A stretch of DNA of 64,000 bases from Chitinophaga sancti. Its GTDB lineage: Bacteria; Bacteroidota; Bacteroidia; Chitinophagales; Chitinophagaceae. The notes below the pieces were generated by a model. That model was not told where the DNA came from, ran no database searches, and saw only the letters and a program-made list of their open reading frames with translations. Numbering within the stretch: position 1 is the stretch's first letter; every line of letters starts with the position of its first letter. The DNA lies in the NCBI RefSeq assembly GCF_034424315.1, contig NZ_CP139972.1:6014001-6078000 (forward strand), in the 5' to 3' direction. Below are positions 51,477 through 60,415 of the stretch, one piece after another. The position numbers and the translations under genes are program-made.

Positions 51477-53813
51477 ATGATCAAGCGTTTTCTTAAAAAG
51501 TACAGCATTCTCAACATCTTCGGATTAGCGATCGGTATCATCTGTGCCGGCGTGATCTTTTTGTGGGTAGAAGATGAAGTTCAGTTTGATAGTGTGAACC
51601 AGAAGAAAGACAGGCTGTATGCGGTGTTAGGCAAGTGGGATTATGATAAGTATATACAAACGTTCTGGTCGTCATCCGGCGCACTGGCACCTGCTATGAA
51701 AGCGGATATCCCGGGCGTGGCCAATACATTCCGTATGACGGAAGGATGGGCACCTCCATTGATCTCTTATGGGGATAAGTCAGTGTATGTTGCCGGCAGG
51801 TATGCAGATCCTTCGGTCTTTAACATGCTCACTATTCCCTTCGTAGCCGGTGGTACTTTTAATGAATTGCATTCTATTGTGATCACGGAGAAGTTGGCGA
51901 AGAAGGTGTTTGGTGAGGAAAAGAACGTTGTCGGGAAGTCACTGAAAATGGATAATAAGGATGCGTATGTAGTGAGTGGTGTGATCAAAGACTGGCCATC
52001 GAATGTAACCATCAGACCTGAGTGGATCGCACCATTCGAAGTGGTCGAAAAATCAAATGCTTTCTATAGCAACTGGGGTTCCAATTCCCTGACCACGGTA
52101 GTGGAGCTGGCACCCAATGCAAACCTGGATGCCGTCAATAAGCAGCTTTATAACTTTGTGCAGCAGCATTTACCAACAGCGGTGAATCATGCGTTTCTGC
52201 ATCCTATGACTAAGTGGCGTTTGTATAGTGATTTTGATAATGGTAAACCATCAGGCGGTAGAATTCAGTATGTAAGAATGTTCACCCTGATTGCCTGGAT
52301 CATACTCTTTATTGCCTGTATCAATTTCATGAACCTGGCTACTGCTGCCAGTGAAAAACGTGCGAGAGAAGTGGGGGTACGCAAAGTAATGGGCGCTTCC
52401 AAACGCGGACTGATACTACGATTCATGGGCGAGGCGATTATTACAACTGCTATAGCATGCGTGCTGGCTCTGGTGATGATCTGGACATTATTGCCCTATT
52501 GTAACCTGATCTTAGAAAAAGAATTATCGATCAATATACTGGCCCCTGCGCATGTAGCGGCCTTGTTGGGCATCGTCCTGATCTGTGGCCTGGTGGCGGG
52601 TAGTTATCCTGCATTATACCTGTCTTCATTCAATCCTGTATCAGTATTAAAAGGGAATAAACGTGCTACAGGCAGTGCGGCATGGATCCGGAAAGGCCTG
52701 GTAATATTGCAATTCACCGTATCTATTGTGTTGATCATTTCAACTATTATCATTTATCAGCAGGTCAGTCATGTGAAAGGACGTGATATGGGTTTTGATA
52801 AAAGAAATGTCGTGGGTATGAATATCACGAAAGAGGTCGTACAAAGTTTCCCGGTGATCAAACAGGATCTGTTGAATACGGGTGTGGTAGAGGCTGTGGC
52901 GATGGCAGATCATGCTACCATTTATGGGGGTAACAATACAGACGATATAGGCTGGGAAGGAAAATCCCCGACGCAGAAGGTGTTGATCTCTGTACGTTCG
53001 GTGAGTGCGGAGTACCTGTCTACGATGAAGATGCAGTTTAAGGAAGGGCGGGATTTCCGGGCGGGTGATAGTGTGAATGTGATCATCACAGAATCAACTG
53101 CAAAACTGTTAGGGCAGGGGAGTGTAATTGGTAAGAGCATGATCGTGCCCTGGGAGGTGAATGGTAAAGCAGTGGAACGTCCGTTTCCGATAGTAGGGGT
53201 GGTGAAAGATTACCTGTATGGTGATATGTATGGTTCTCCTGACCCGGTTGTATTCTTCTGTATACCTACTGCTGCCAATATCCTGTATATGCGTTTGAAG
53301 GTAGATGTAGCGCCGGAAAAGGCATTGGCAAAGGTGGGTGCAGTGATGGAAAAAGATAACCCTGCTTATCCATTTGATTATATCGTGATGGAAAATCAGT
53401 TCAACGAGCTCTTTACGAGTGAGACACTGATCAACCGCTTAGCGACTGTATTTGCTGTGATTGCAATATTGATTTCCTGCCTGGGACTATTTGGCCTGGC
53501 TACTTATATGGCGGAGCGTCGTACCCGCGAAGTGGGCATCCGCAAGGTATTGGGGGCGAGTACAGCAGGCATCACCACATTATTATCCAAAGACTTTTTG
53601 AAACTGGTGGGAATAGCGGTAGTGCTGGCATTTCCGCTGGCATGGTATGCAATGTCTACATGGTTGCAGCAGTATACTTACAGGGTGGATATACACTGGT
53701 GGGTCTTTGTGCTGGCAGGTGGCATGGCTATGATTATCTCTTTATTTACGATTAGTTTTCAATCAATCAGAGCTGCGCTAATGGACCCTGTAAAGAGTTT
53801 AAGAGCAGAATAG
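51477..53813 (+). CDS. FtsX/MacB-family ABC transporter permease
   Basis: 778 residues from MIKRFLKKYSILNIFGLAIG. Topology: TM1 (~13-33), large extracytoplasmic MacB-like domain (~40-280), FtsX helix block starting LIAWIILFIACINFMNLATAA, second extracytoplasmic domain (~440-670), final FtsX block (AVIAILISCLGLFGLATYMA onward). Both halves carry the coupling signature: KRAREVGVRKVMGAS and RRTREVGIRKVLGAS. No ATPase is adjacent; in Bacteroidota it is often encoded elsewhere. The N-terminus lacks the usual ~15-20 residues before the first helix, so the 5' end may be shortened. Substrate unknown. Confidence 0.88.
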   Translation: MIKRFLKKYSILNIFGLAIGIICAGVIFLWVEDEVQFDSVNQKKDRLYAVLGKWDYDKYIQTFWSSSGALAPAMKADIPGVANTFRMTEGWAPPLISYGDKSVYVAGRYADPSVFNMLTIPFVAGGTFNELHSIVITEKLAKKVFGEEKNVVGKSLKMDNKDAYVVSGVIKDWPSNVTIRPEWIAPFEVVEKSNAFYSNWGSNSLTTVVELAPNANLDAVNKQLYNFVQQHLPTAVNHAFLHPMTKWRLYSDFDNGKPSGGRIQYVRMFTLIAWIILFIACINFMNLATAASEKRAREVGVRKVMGASKRGLILRFMGEAIITTAIACVLALVMIWTLLPYCNLILEKELSINILAPAHVAALLGIVLICGLVAGSYPALYLSSFNPVSVLKGNKRATGSAAWIRKGLVILQFTVSIVLIISTIIIYQQVSHVKGRDMGFDKRNVVGMNITKEVVQSFPVIKQDLLNTGVVEAVAMADHATIYGGNNTDDIGWEGKSPTQKVLISVRSVSAEYLSTMKMQFKEGRDFRAGDSVNVIITESTAKLLGQGSVIGKSMIVPWEVNGKAVERPFPIVGVVKDYLYGDMYGSPDPVVFFCIPTAANILYMRLKVDVAPEKALAKVGAVMEKDNPAYPFDYIVMENQFNELFTSETLINRLATVFAVIAILISCLGLFGLATYMAERRTREVGIRKVLGASTAGITTLLSKDFLKLVGIAVVLAFPLAWYAMSTWLQQYTYRVDIHWWVFVLAGGMAMIISLFTISFQSIRAALMDPVKSLRAE

Positions 53814-53876
53814 TCATTTATTCCATTGACCATTATCATCCATGGCTAGCGATTTTCGCATTATTTTGCATATCAA

Positions 53877-54938
53877 ATGAATGTAGATTATCTGGTAGTC
53901 GGTCAGGGCATCGCTGGTACGATGCTTAGTTACAGCCTGATGCAGGCTGGAGCTTCTGTACTCGTTATAGACGAATACAAGGAAAACAGTTCTTCCCGCG
54001 TGGCAGCAGGTGTGGTGAACCCGGTATCGGGCAGACGTTTTACGGTGGCATGGTTGTATGATGAGATCTATCCGGTAGCCTTGCGTACCTATCGTGAAAT
54101 GGAAGGTTTGCTGGGTTTACCTGTATATAAAGAGCGGGATCTGTGGACGGTATTGCCGTCAGAGCAGTTGAGAGCGGCATTCTTTGACAGAACGACAGGG
54201 CTGGATTATATGCGCCTTCCATCAAGCGCTGATGTGGCCCGTTATGATAAATGGCTGGATCAACCTTTTGGTGCTGCCATTATAAAGGGGGGAACCGTAT
54301 TGCTGCAGCAATTGCTGCCAATCTGGAGAGAATACCTGAAAAAACATAATTCTTTGCTGGAAGAGCGTTACCAGCCTTCTCAGCTCCAGGCCAAAGCGAA
54401 TGGTGTCACTTATGGAGACATCCAGGCAAAGGCCATGATTTTCTGTGATGGTGCCCAGACACCGCTGAACCCCTGGTTCAATGCAATCCCCTTCCTCCTG
54501 AACAAGGGTGAGGTGCTGACAGTGCGGGTACCGGGTTTTGAGACAGAGGATATTGTAAAGAGAAGTATATCAATGGTACCAGTACCGGGTCAAAACGACA
54601 TCTACTGGGTAGGTGCTACTTTTGCCTGGGATTACCCGAATGAAAACCCAACTGCTGAAAAGCGGATTTTCCTGGAGAGTGGGCTCCGGCAGTTATTAAA
54701 GGTACCTTACGAGGTGCTGGATCACCAGGCGGCAATACGGCCAAGTGGCACAGATCGTCGTCCTATGCTGGGTATGCATCCTGAAATGCCCTCTCTTGGC
54801 TTATTTAACGGACTGGGAACCAAAGGTTCCAGCCTGGCACCTGCCATGGCGGCTCAAATGACAGCTCATTTGCTGCGGAATGCACCACTGGCGGCGGATA
54901 CCGATATAAAACGGTTTTTTAACAGGTACAAAGATTAA
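53877..54938 (+). CDS. FAD-dependent oxidoreductase (DAO family)
   Basis: 353 residues. N-terminal FAD motif YLVVGQGIAGTMLSYSLMQAGASVLVIDE (GxGxxG and the Glu/Asp for ribose), then VAAGVVNPVSGRRFTVAW, and the C-terminal FAD block HQAAIRPSGTDRRPMLGMHP with FNGLGTKGSSLAPAMA. This is the D-amino-acid oxidase/glycine oxidase fold; the substrate cannot be read from sequence. The overall shape resembles small Bacteroidota amine oxidases. Located just before aspS, which has its own promoter. Confidence 0.85.
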   Translation: MNVDYLVVGQGIAGTMLSYSLMQAGASVLVIDEYKENSSSRVAAGVVNPVSGRRFTVAWLYDEIYPVALRTYREMEGLLGLPVYKERDLWTVLPSEQLRAAFFDRTTGLDYMRLPSSADVARYDKWLDQPFGAAIIKGGTVLLQQLLPIWREYLKKHNSLLEERYQPSQLQAKANGVTYGDIQAKAMIFCDGAQTPLNPWFNAIPFLLNKGEVLTVRVPGFETEDIVKRSISMVPVPGQNDIYWVGATFAWDYPNENPTAEKRIFLESGLRQLLKVPYEVLDHQAAIRPSGTDRRPMLGMHPEMPSLGLFNGLGTKGSSLAPAMAAQMTAHLLRNAPLAADTDIKRFFNRYKD

Positions 54939-54957
54939 AAATGCTGGCGGCAAACGT

Positions 54958-54965
54958 TATCTTTG
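54958..54965 (+). promoter_or_regulatory. Putative aspS promoter -7 box
   Basis: TATCTTTG matches TAnnTTTG, 68 bases before aspS. The leader contains a hairpin ACCCGG/CCGGGT. Confidence 0.5.
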
Positions 54966-55033
54966 CCGACCTACCCGGGAAACAGCCGGGTGGGCTGAAA
55001 AGATATTTAAGAGCAACACATAAGGCATAGTAT

Positions 55034-56779
55034 ATGTACAGAACGCACACCTGTGGAGAGTTACGACTGGAGAACATAGGCACACCCGTAACCCTGGCCG
55101 GTTGGGTACAGACAGTCCGGAAATTCGGAAGCATTACTTTCGTGGATCTGCGTGACCGTTATGGTATCACGCAATTGTTGTTTGGGGAAGCCCTCAATCC
55201 AATACTGGACGCACAACCCCTGGGCCGTGAGTTCGTCATCCAGGTAGAAGGTACTGTCACTGAGCGTTCTAATAAGAATAAAAACATTCCTACCGGTGAT
55301 GTTGAAATCACTGTAGATAAATTTACCATACTCAACAAGGCGCAAACTCCTCCTTTCACCATCCAGGATGATACCGATGGTGGTGATGAGCTGCGTATGA
55401 AATATCGCTACCTCGATCTGCGCAGAAATATCGTTCGTCAGAACCTTGAACTGCGTTACCGGGTTAATAGGGTTGTACGTAACTTCCTGGACAGCAAGGG
55501 TTTCATGGATATTGAAACGCCTTTCCTGATCAAGTCTACGCCAGAAGGCGCCCGCGACTTCGTGGTACCAAGCCGTATGAACCCTAATGAGTTCTATGCT
55601 TTGCCACAGTCTCCGCAAACCTTCAAGCAATTGCTGATGGTGAGTGGCTATGACAAGTATTACCAGATCGTAAAGTGCTTCAGGGATGAGGATCTTCGTG
55701 CTGACCGTCAGCCGGAATTCACCCAGATCGACTGCGAAATGAGCTTCGTAGACCAGGAGGATATCCTGAACAATTTTGAGGAGATGCTGAAATACATCTT
55801 CAAAGAGATCAAGGGTATTGAAATTAAAGAGGCATTCCCGCGTATGACCTACGATTATGCGATGGAATTCTATGGTAATGATAAGCCGGACATCCGTTTC
55901 GACATGAAACTGGTGAACATGAACGATACTGTAAAGGGTAATGGCTTCAAGGTATTTGATGAAGCTGAACTGGCAGTAGCGATCTGTGCAAAGGGCTGTG
56001 CTGAATATACCCGTAAGCAGCTGGATGAGCTGACAGAGTGGGTGAAACGTCCACAAATCGGAATGACCGGGTTGATCTATGCCCGTTATGGTGCAGATGG
56101 TTCTATCAAGAGTTCCGTGGATAAGTTCTTCGATGAAAGCAAGCTGAAAGGCTGGGCAGAGAAAACCGGTGCACAACCGGGCGACCTGATTCTGGTGCTG
56201 GCTGGCAAAGAAGAGCGTACCCGCAAGGCAATGAGCGAACTCCGCCTGGAAATGGGTGAGCGCCTGGGCCTGCGTAATAAAGATGTATATGCGCCGCTGT
56301 GGGTAGTAGACTTCCCACTGTTTGAATACGACGAGGAAGATAAGCGCTGGGTAGCCAAACACCATCCGTTTACCTCTCCAAAACCAGAACAGATCAGCTG
56401 GATGAACGATTTATCCAAATATGCTGATATCAAAGCCAATGCTTACGACATCGTACTGAACGGTACAGAAGTAGGTGGTGGTTCCATCCGTATCTTCCAG
56501 CGGGACCTGCAGGAAAAGATGTTTGCTGCGCTGGGTATGGACGAAGAAGAATATAATCACAAGTTTGGCTTCCTGCTGGGAGCCTTCGAATATGGCGCGC
56601 CTCCACACGGTGGTATGGCATGGGGCTTTGACAGGCTTTGTGCGTTACTGGGTGGTAGTGAGAGCATTCGCGACTTTATCGCCTTCCCGAAAAACAACTC
56701 CGGACGCGATGTTATGCTGGATGCCCCGGCTGCAATCGACCAGAAACAACTGGACGAGCTGCAGATAGCCTTAAAGTAA
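55034..56779 (+). CDS. aspS: Aspartyl-tRNA synthetase
   Basis: Charges tRNA-Asp. 581 residues: N-terminal OB anticodon-binding domain ([27 protein letters not shown]), class II catalytic core with motif 2 [21 protein letters not shown], the bacterial GAD insertion (~300-400), and motif 3 [15 protein letters not shown]. The presence of the GAD insert marks the bacterial type. Whether it also charges tRNA-Asn (non-discriminating) cannot be told here. Monocistronic with its own -7 box and terminator. Confidence 0.98.
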   Translation: MYRTHTCGELRLENIGTPVTLAGWVQTVRKFGSITFVDLRDRYGITQLLFGEALNPILDAQPLGREFVIQVEGTVTERSNKNKNIPTGDVEITVDKFTILNKAQTPPFTIQDDTDGGDELRMKYRYLDLRRNIVRQNLELRYRVNRVVRNFLDSKGFMDIETPFLIKSTPEGARDFVVPSRMNPNEFYALPQSPQTFKQLLMVSGYDKYYQIVKCFRDEDLRADRQPEFTQIDCEMSFVDQEDILNNFEEMLKYIFKEIKGIEIKEAFPRMTYDYAMEFYGNDKPDIRFDMKLVNMNDTVKGNGFKVFDEAELAVAICAKGCAEYTRKQLDELTEWVKRPQIGMTGLIYARYGADGSIKSSVDKFFDESKLKGWAEKTGAQPGDLILVLAGKEERTRKAMSELRLEMGERLGLRNKDVYAPLWVVDFPLFEYDEEDKRWVAKHHPFTSPKPEQISWMNDLSKYADIKANAYDIVLNGTEVGGGSIRIFQRDLQEKMFAALGMDEEEYNHKFGFLLGAFEYGAPPHGGMAWGFDRLCALLGGSESIRDFIAFPKNNSGRDVMLDAPAAIDQKQLDELQIALK

Positions 56780-56819
56780 TGGCATGGTATTTGCCAATGG
56801 CAGCATGCATTAAGACACT

Positions 56820-56866
56820 GAAATCCCCCTTGATACTGTGAGAAATGCGGTTTCAAGGGGGATTTC
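56820..56866 (+). terminator. Terminator after aspS
   Basis: Perfect 14-bp arms GAAATCCCCCTTGA (56820-56833) and TCAAGGGGGATTTC (56853-56866), 19-base loop. Confidence 0.75.
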
Positions 56867-57070
56867 GGCAAATTAAACGGCGGCACAATATTTACTGAAT
56901 CCCAAAGACTTATGTGAATATAGCCCCTCATTCCTGCAAGATTTTAATATATAAGTATCACATTGTAAAAACTTTTAAACTATATTGCCGGTAAGAAGGA
57001 ATGTTTCTGGCGCCTGATAAGGATGAGATTGATAAAACATACATTATTCAGTACAAGAAAAATTACTGCC

Positions 57071-57598
57071 ATGACATTGAACAAGATGTTCAGCAGCCGT
57101 TGGTTTTGTGCGGTGCTATGCACGATCTTACTGTTTGGCAACAGTGCGTATTCCCAAAGCAAGGTCCGTTATGTAACAAAATACAAGGAAACGGCGATTG
57201 CAATTATGAACGAGACCGGTATCCCTGCGAGTATTATTTTAGGGATTGCAATGCTGGAATCAGGTATGGGAACCAGCAAGAATGCCCGCTTGCTTCACAA
57301 CCATTTTGGTATTGTGGGTAAGAATAAGCTTCATAAGAAGAAAGGGGGAACCTATCGGTCGCGGTACCGGGAGTTTGAATCAGATGATGCATCTTTCAGG
57401 TATTTCGCAAAGATGGTACAGAAGAAGAAGTATTATCCTTTAATGAAGGGTGATCCGAAATACAAAGACTGGTTAAAGCACATGAACGACAGCGGGTATT
57501 CTGCTGCCGGGCAGGTTTGGGAGAAAAGGGTAGCGGGCATGATCAGTCGGTATAAGTTGTATAAACTGGATGAGCAAATGGCTTATTCAAAGAAATAA
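57071..57598 (+). CDS. Exported glucosaminidase-domain protein (GH73-like murein hydrolase)
   Basis: 175 residues from MTLNKMFSSRWFCAVLCTIL (signal peptide ending AYSQ); a start at 57023 adds 16 residues. Residues ~35-165 are a glucosaminidase (PF01832-like, FlgJ/LytG) domain: YVTKYKETAIAIMNETGIPASIILGIAMLESGMGTS, where the Glu of AMLESG is the likely catalytic acid, then HNHFGIVG, and the conserved WEKRVAGMISRYKLYKLDE end. Predicted to cut MurNAc-GlcNAc in murein. No LysM repeats, so it is a minimal enzyme. Own terminator downstream. Confidence 0.88.
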   Translation: MTLNKMFSSRWFCAVLCTILLFGNSAYSQSKVRYVTKYKETAIAIMNETGIPASIILGIAMLESGMGTSKNARLLHNHFGIVGKNKLHKKKGGTYRSRYREFESDDASFRYFAKMVQKKKYYPLMKGDPKYKDWLKHMNDSGYSAAGQVWEKRVAGMISRYKLYKLDEQMAYSKK

Positions 57599-57616
57599 AT
57601 TTTTTAAAAAAAGACG

Positions 57617-57655
57617 TAACTAAACGCATCTGTCTCTGGCAGATGCGTTTAGTTA
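57617..57655. terminator. Terminator after the glucosaminidase gene
   Basis: Perfect 16-bp arms (57617-57632 and 57640-57655), loop TCTCTGG, core AAACGCATCTG. Confidence 0.85.
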
Positions 57656-57657
57656 TG

Positions 57658-57688
57658 TTTAGGAATAGCGCTAACTTTATTAGCTTTA
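57658..57688 (+). promoter_or_regulatory. Possible promoter of the SGNH-MBOAT operon
   Basis: TTTA (57658-57661), 19-base spacer, TAGCTTTA (57681-57688): each box one base from consensus, correct spacing, 29 bases before the first gene. Confidence 0.4.
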
Positions 57689-57717
57689 GTAGACCAATCC
57701 AATAATCAGAGTAATTC

Positions 57718-59169
57718 ATGTCTGGCAATAACAAATCTGCCTATCCTTTTTATATCATTACGGGGGCTTTAGTGTGTCTGGTGGCTTTATCCCAGTTCGA
57801 TAACATTGTATCTTACGCAGGATTCAAAACCCGCTCGCTGGATATGCTGGCGGATCTGCGACCTGATTCTTTGCGCAAACAGCAGCAGGAGGACGATACC
57901 CCGGTAGACAGTTCCATGATTCCCCAGGTGCCGGCAGAAGATTCTTCGGAAACTGCCGCAGACGTAGCTGCCGATTCTACACTGGCTACAGCACTGGCAG
58001 ATGTGCCGGACCCTGACAAACATCTCGATTTTACTGGTTATAAAGGCATTATCAGTTACAACCTGCCCCAAACTGCCGATACGGCAGCTGCCGGGCTCCA
58101 GCATTTCCTGGATGCACTGGCACAGTTGAAGCAGGGTAAGCGCAAGAAAGTACGTATCGCCTATTTTGGTGACTCTATGATTGAGGGTGACCTGCTGACT
58201 GAAGACCTGCGCGACAGCCTGCAAAGGAGATTCGGGGGCAGTGGTGTAGGTTTTGTACCTATCACTTCGGTAGTAGCAGGGTTCAGAACTACGATCACGC
58301 ATACTTTTTCCAAAGACTGGAAAGATTACAGTTATAAGCAACAACCACCTTCCAATATCAGGCTGGGTATTTCCGGGCACACATTTGTACCCAGTGGAGG
58401 TAGTTATGTGCGGTATACCCCGGTACATAAGAAGCGCCTGGACAAATTTGAGCATGTTACCCTCTTCTATGGTCCTGCAGGCAATGCAAATATCACGATC
58501 AACGATAAGGCATATACCCTGAAGGAGCAGAATACGGTGAACCGTTTCGTATGGTCACAGGATCCTGCACAGAATAATGTAACGATCAAGTGGGCAGGTG
58601 GCGGTACGACGCCTTTTTATGGCGTGTCTTTTGAGGGCGATAGTGGTGTGTATGTGGACAACTTCTCATTCCGTGGTATCAGTGGTATTGAGTTAGGGAA
58701 GTTATCAAAGACACTGGTACAGGAGATGCAGAATGAACATCCTTATGACCTTGTGATTCTCCAGTACGGTGCTAATATATTGTTCAAACCAAAATTGACT
58801 GACTACAGCTGGTATGCGAGACCAATGAAGAAGGTGATCGATTCTTTGAGAAGAGATATGCCTGGTACTTCATTTTTGGTGATCAGCACGGCTGATAAAT
58901 CATATAAAAATGGTGGTGACTGGGTGACAGCGCCGGGTGTAATGGCCTTACTCAAAGATCAGCATGAGCTGGCTAAGCAGCATGGTACTGCTTACTGGAA
59001 CTTGTATGCTGCGATGGGGGGCGAAGGTACCATGGCAAAGTGGGTAGAGGGTGATCCGGTGTTAGCCCAGAAAGACCATACGCATTTTAACAGACAGGGA
59101 GCAGCCAAAGTAGCGGCGCTGCTGTATAAAGCTATGATGGATGAATTTAAGCAGTTGGAAATTCAATAA
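57718..59169 (+). CDS. SGNH/GDSL-type acyl hydrolase-like protein, membrane anchored (first of two)
   Basis: 483 residues. One N-terminal membrane helix (~10-30, FYIITGALVCLVALSQF), a ~100-residue acidic linker, then an SGNH domain. Catalytic candidates: block I IAYFGDSMIEGDLL (Ser), block III VILQYGANILF (Asn), block V KDHTHFNRQG (Asp and His). In MBOAT-linked systems (AlgX/AlgJ, PatB) such proteins accept the acyl group and transfer it to a glycan outside the inner membrane. Overlaps the next SGNH gene by 29 bases. Confidence 0.88.
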   Translation: MSGNNKSAYPFYIITGALVCLVALSQFDNIVSYAGFKTRSLDMLADLRPDSLRKQQQEDDTPVDSSMIPQVPAEDSSETAADVAADSTLATALADVPDPDKHLDFTGYKGIISYNLPQTADTAAAGLQHFLDALAQLKQGKRKKVRIAYFGDSMIEGDLLTEDLRDSLQRRFGGSGVGFVPITSVVAGFRTTITHTFSKDWKDYSYKQQPPSNIRLGISGHTFVPSGGSYVRYTPVHKKRLDKFEHVTLFYGPAGNANITINDKAYTLKEQNTVNRFVWSQDPAQNNVTIKWAGGGTTPFYGVSFEGDSGVYVDNFSFRGISGIELGKLSKTLVQEMQNEHPYDLVILQYGANILFKPKLTDYSWYARPMKKVIDSLRRDMPGTSFLVISTADKSYKNGGDWVTAPGVMALLKDQHELAKQHGTAYWNLYAAMGGEGTMAKWVEGDPVLAQKDHTHFNRQGAAKVAALLYKAMMDEFKQLEIQ

Positions 59170-60415
59170 AACAACTCTCTTTACAGGAATACTTACATTA
59201 ACTGTCAGCCTGGCTTCTGGTCAGGCGAATCGTATTGCACAGGATTCCGCACTCTTTAAGTTCTTTGCTTCTCTGGACAGGTCAGATAGTATGGTCGTAT
59301 CTATACTTCACCTGGGTGATTCTCATGTTCAGGCTGGTTTTTTCCCTGGGGCAACTGCCTCCCTGTTACAACGGGATTTCGGAGATGCCGGCAGGGGATG
59401 GGTATTTCCCTGGAACCTGGCCAATACCAACGGCCCTGGCGATTATCGCTGGAATAGTACCGCCAGGTGGAATGCTGATCGAATCATTGACAAGTACAAA
59501 CCTTCTGTATTAGGCCCCGGTGCAATCATGATCAGCTCTACGCAGTCATCGCCGGCACTGGCGTACAACAGGAGAGAGGATAGCCCCGAAAATGGTATCA
59601 GCCAGGCAGAACTGTTTTATGATGCAGGTCCTGAGGAGGCTACAGTAGTAGCGCCGGGCGCAGATATCAATATCTTCGGTCCTCCTTTCAGAAATGCAGG
59701 TTCTACGGTGAAGGTGGCAACATTGAATTTTGAGGCACCGGTGCAAAACTTCCAGGTCCGCTGGGATGATAAGGGCAGTCAGCCGTTTCATTTTTACGGC
59801 GCGCTGCTCTTCAATGGCAAGCCAGGGGTGCAATACAATGCAGTGGGTATCAATGGTGCCATGTACAGCCAGTACAATGATGCGAGCAATACCCTGGTAG
59901 CGGAGATGGATGTGATGAAGCCACAGCTGGTGATCATATCACTGGGTACGAATGAAGCGTATAGTTCGCTGAATACTGCCAACTTCAGGGATCAGATAGA
60001 TAGTACGGTGACGGTAATACGCCGGTATCAGCCGGGAGCAAGCATCCTGCTAACTACCCCACCAGAGTGTAAGAGAGTGAGCAAGCATGCCTTCAGGAAG
60101 AAAGTTGGAAAGAGATATAAAACCTTTTATAAGATCTCCTATTACCCGAATCCTTATATCGCTGTTGTGACCCAACAGATCATGAGCTATTGTAAAGAAA
60201 AAGGGATTGCGTGCTGGAACTTTAATGCGGAGAACAGGTTCAGGGAATCTGAATTCGCAGGCGGTTGGTCACCGGATCATATTCACTTCAATGTACGTGG
60301 ATACCAGTTGCAGGGGAAATTATTGTACGACGCATTGCATCAGAGTTATATAAAGTTTAAAAAGTACGCTACCGCACATTACAACGTGAAAGAAGATGAC
60401 GATAGAGCTGAATAA
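59141..60415 (+). CDS. SGNH/GDSL-type protein, exported (second of two)
   Basis: 424 residues with a signal peptide (MNLSSWKFNKTTLFTGILTL ... ASGQ) and full SGNH blocks: SILHLGDSHVQAGFF (Ser), VIISLGTNEAYSSL (Gly/Asn), WSPDHIHFNVRGYQ (Asp and His). A beta-sandwich insert sits between blocks I and III (~110-220). Starts 29 bases inside the first SGNH gene and overlaps the MBOAT gene by 20 bases, so synthesis of all three is coupled. Confidence 0.88.
   Translation: MNLSSWKFNKTTLFTGILTLTVSLASGQANRIAQDSALFKFFASLDRSDSMVVSILHLGDSHVQAGFFPGATASLLQRDFGDAGRGWVFPWNLANTNGPGDYRWNSTARWNADRIIDKYKPSVLGPGAIMISSTQSSPALAYNRREDSPENGISQAELFYDAGPEEATVVAPGADINIFGPPFRNAGSTVKVATLNFEAPVQNFQVRWDDKGSQPFHFYGALLFNGKPGVQYNAVGINGAMYSQYNDASNTLVAEMDVMKPQLVIISLGTNEAYSSLNTANFRDQIDSTVTVIRRYQPGASILLTTPPECKRVSKHAFRKKVGKRYKTFYKISYYPNPYIAVVTQQIMSYCKEKGIACWNFNAENRFRESEFAGGWSPDHIHFNVRGYQLQGKLLYDALHQSYIKFKKYATAHYNVKEDDDRAE

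Noticed and set aside
55061..56365. 434-codon open frame on the minus strand opposite aspS
   Set aside because: It is fully antisense to a perfectly conserved aspS and its translation has no domain, only mirror-image codon bias.
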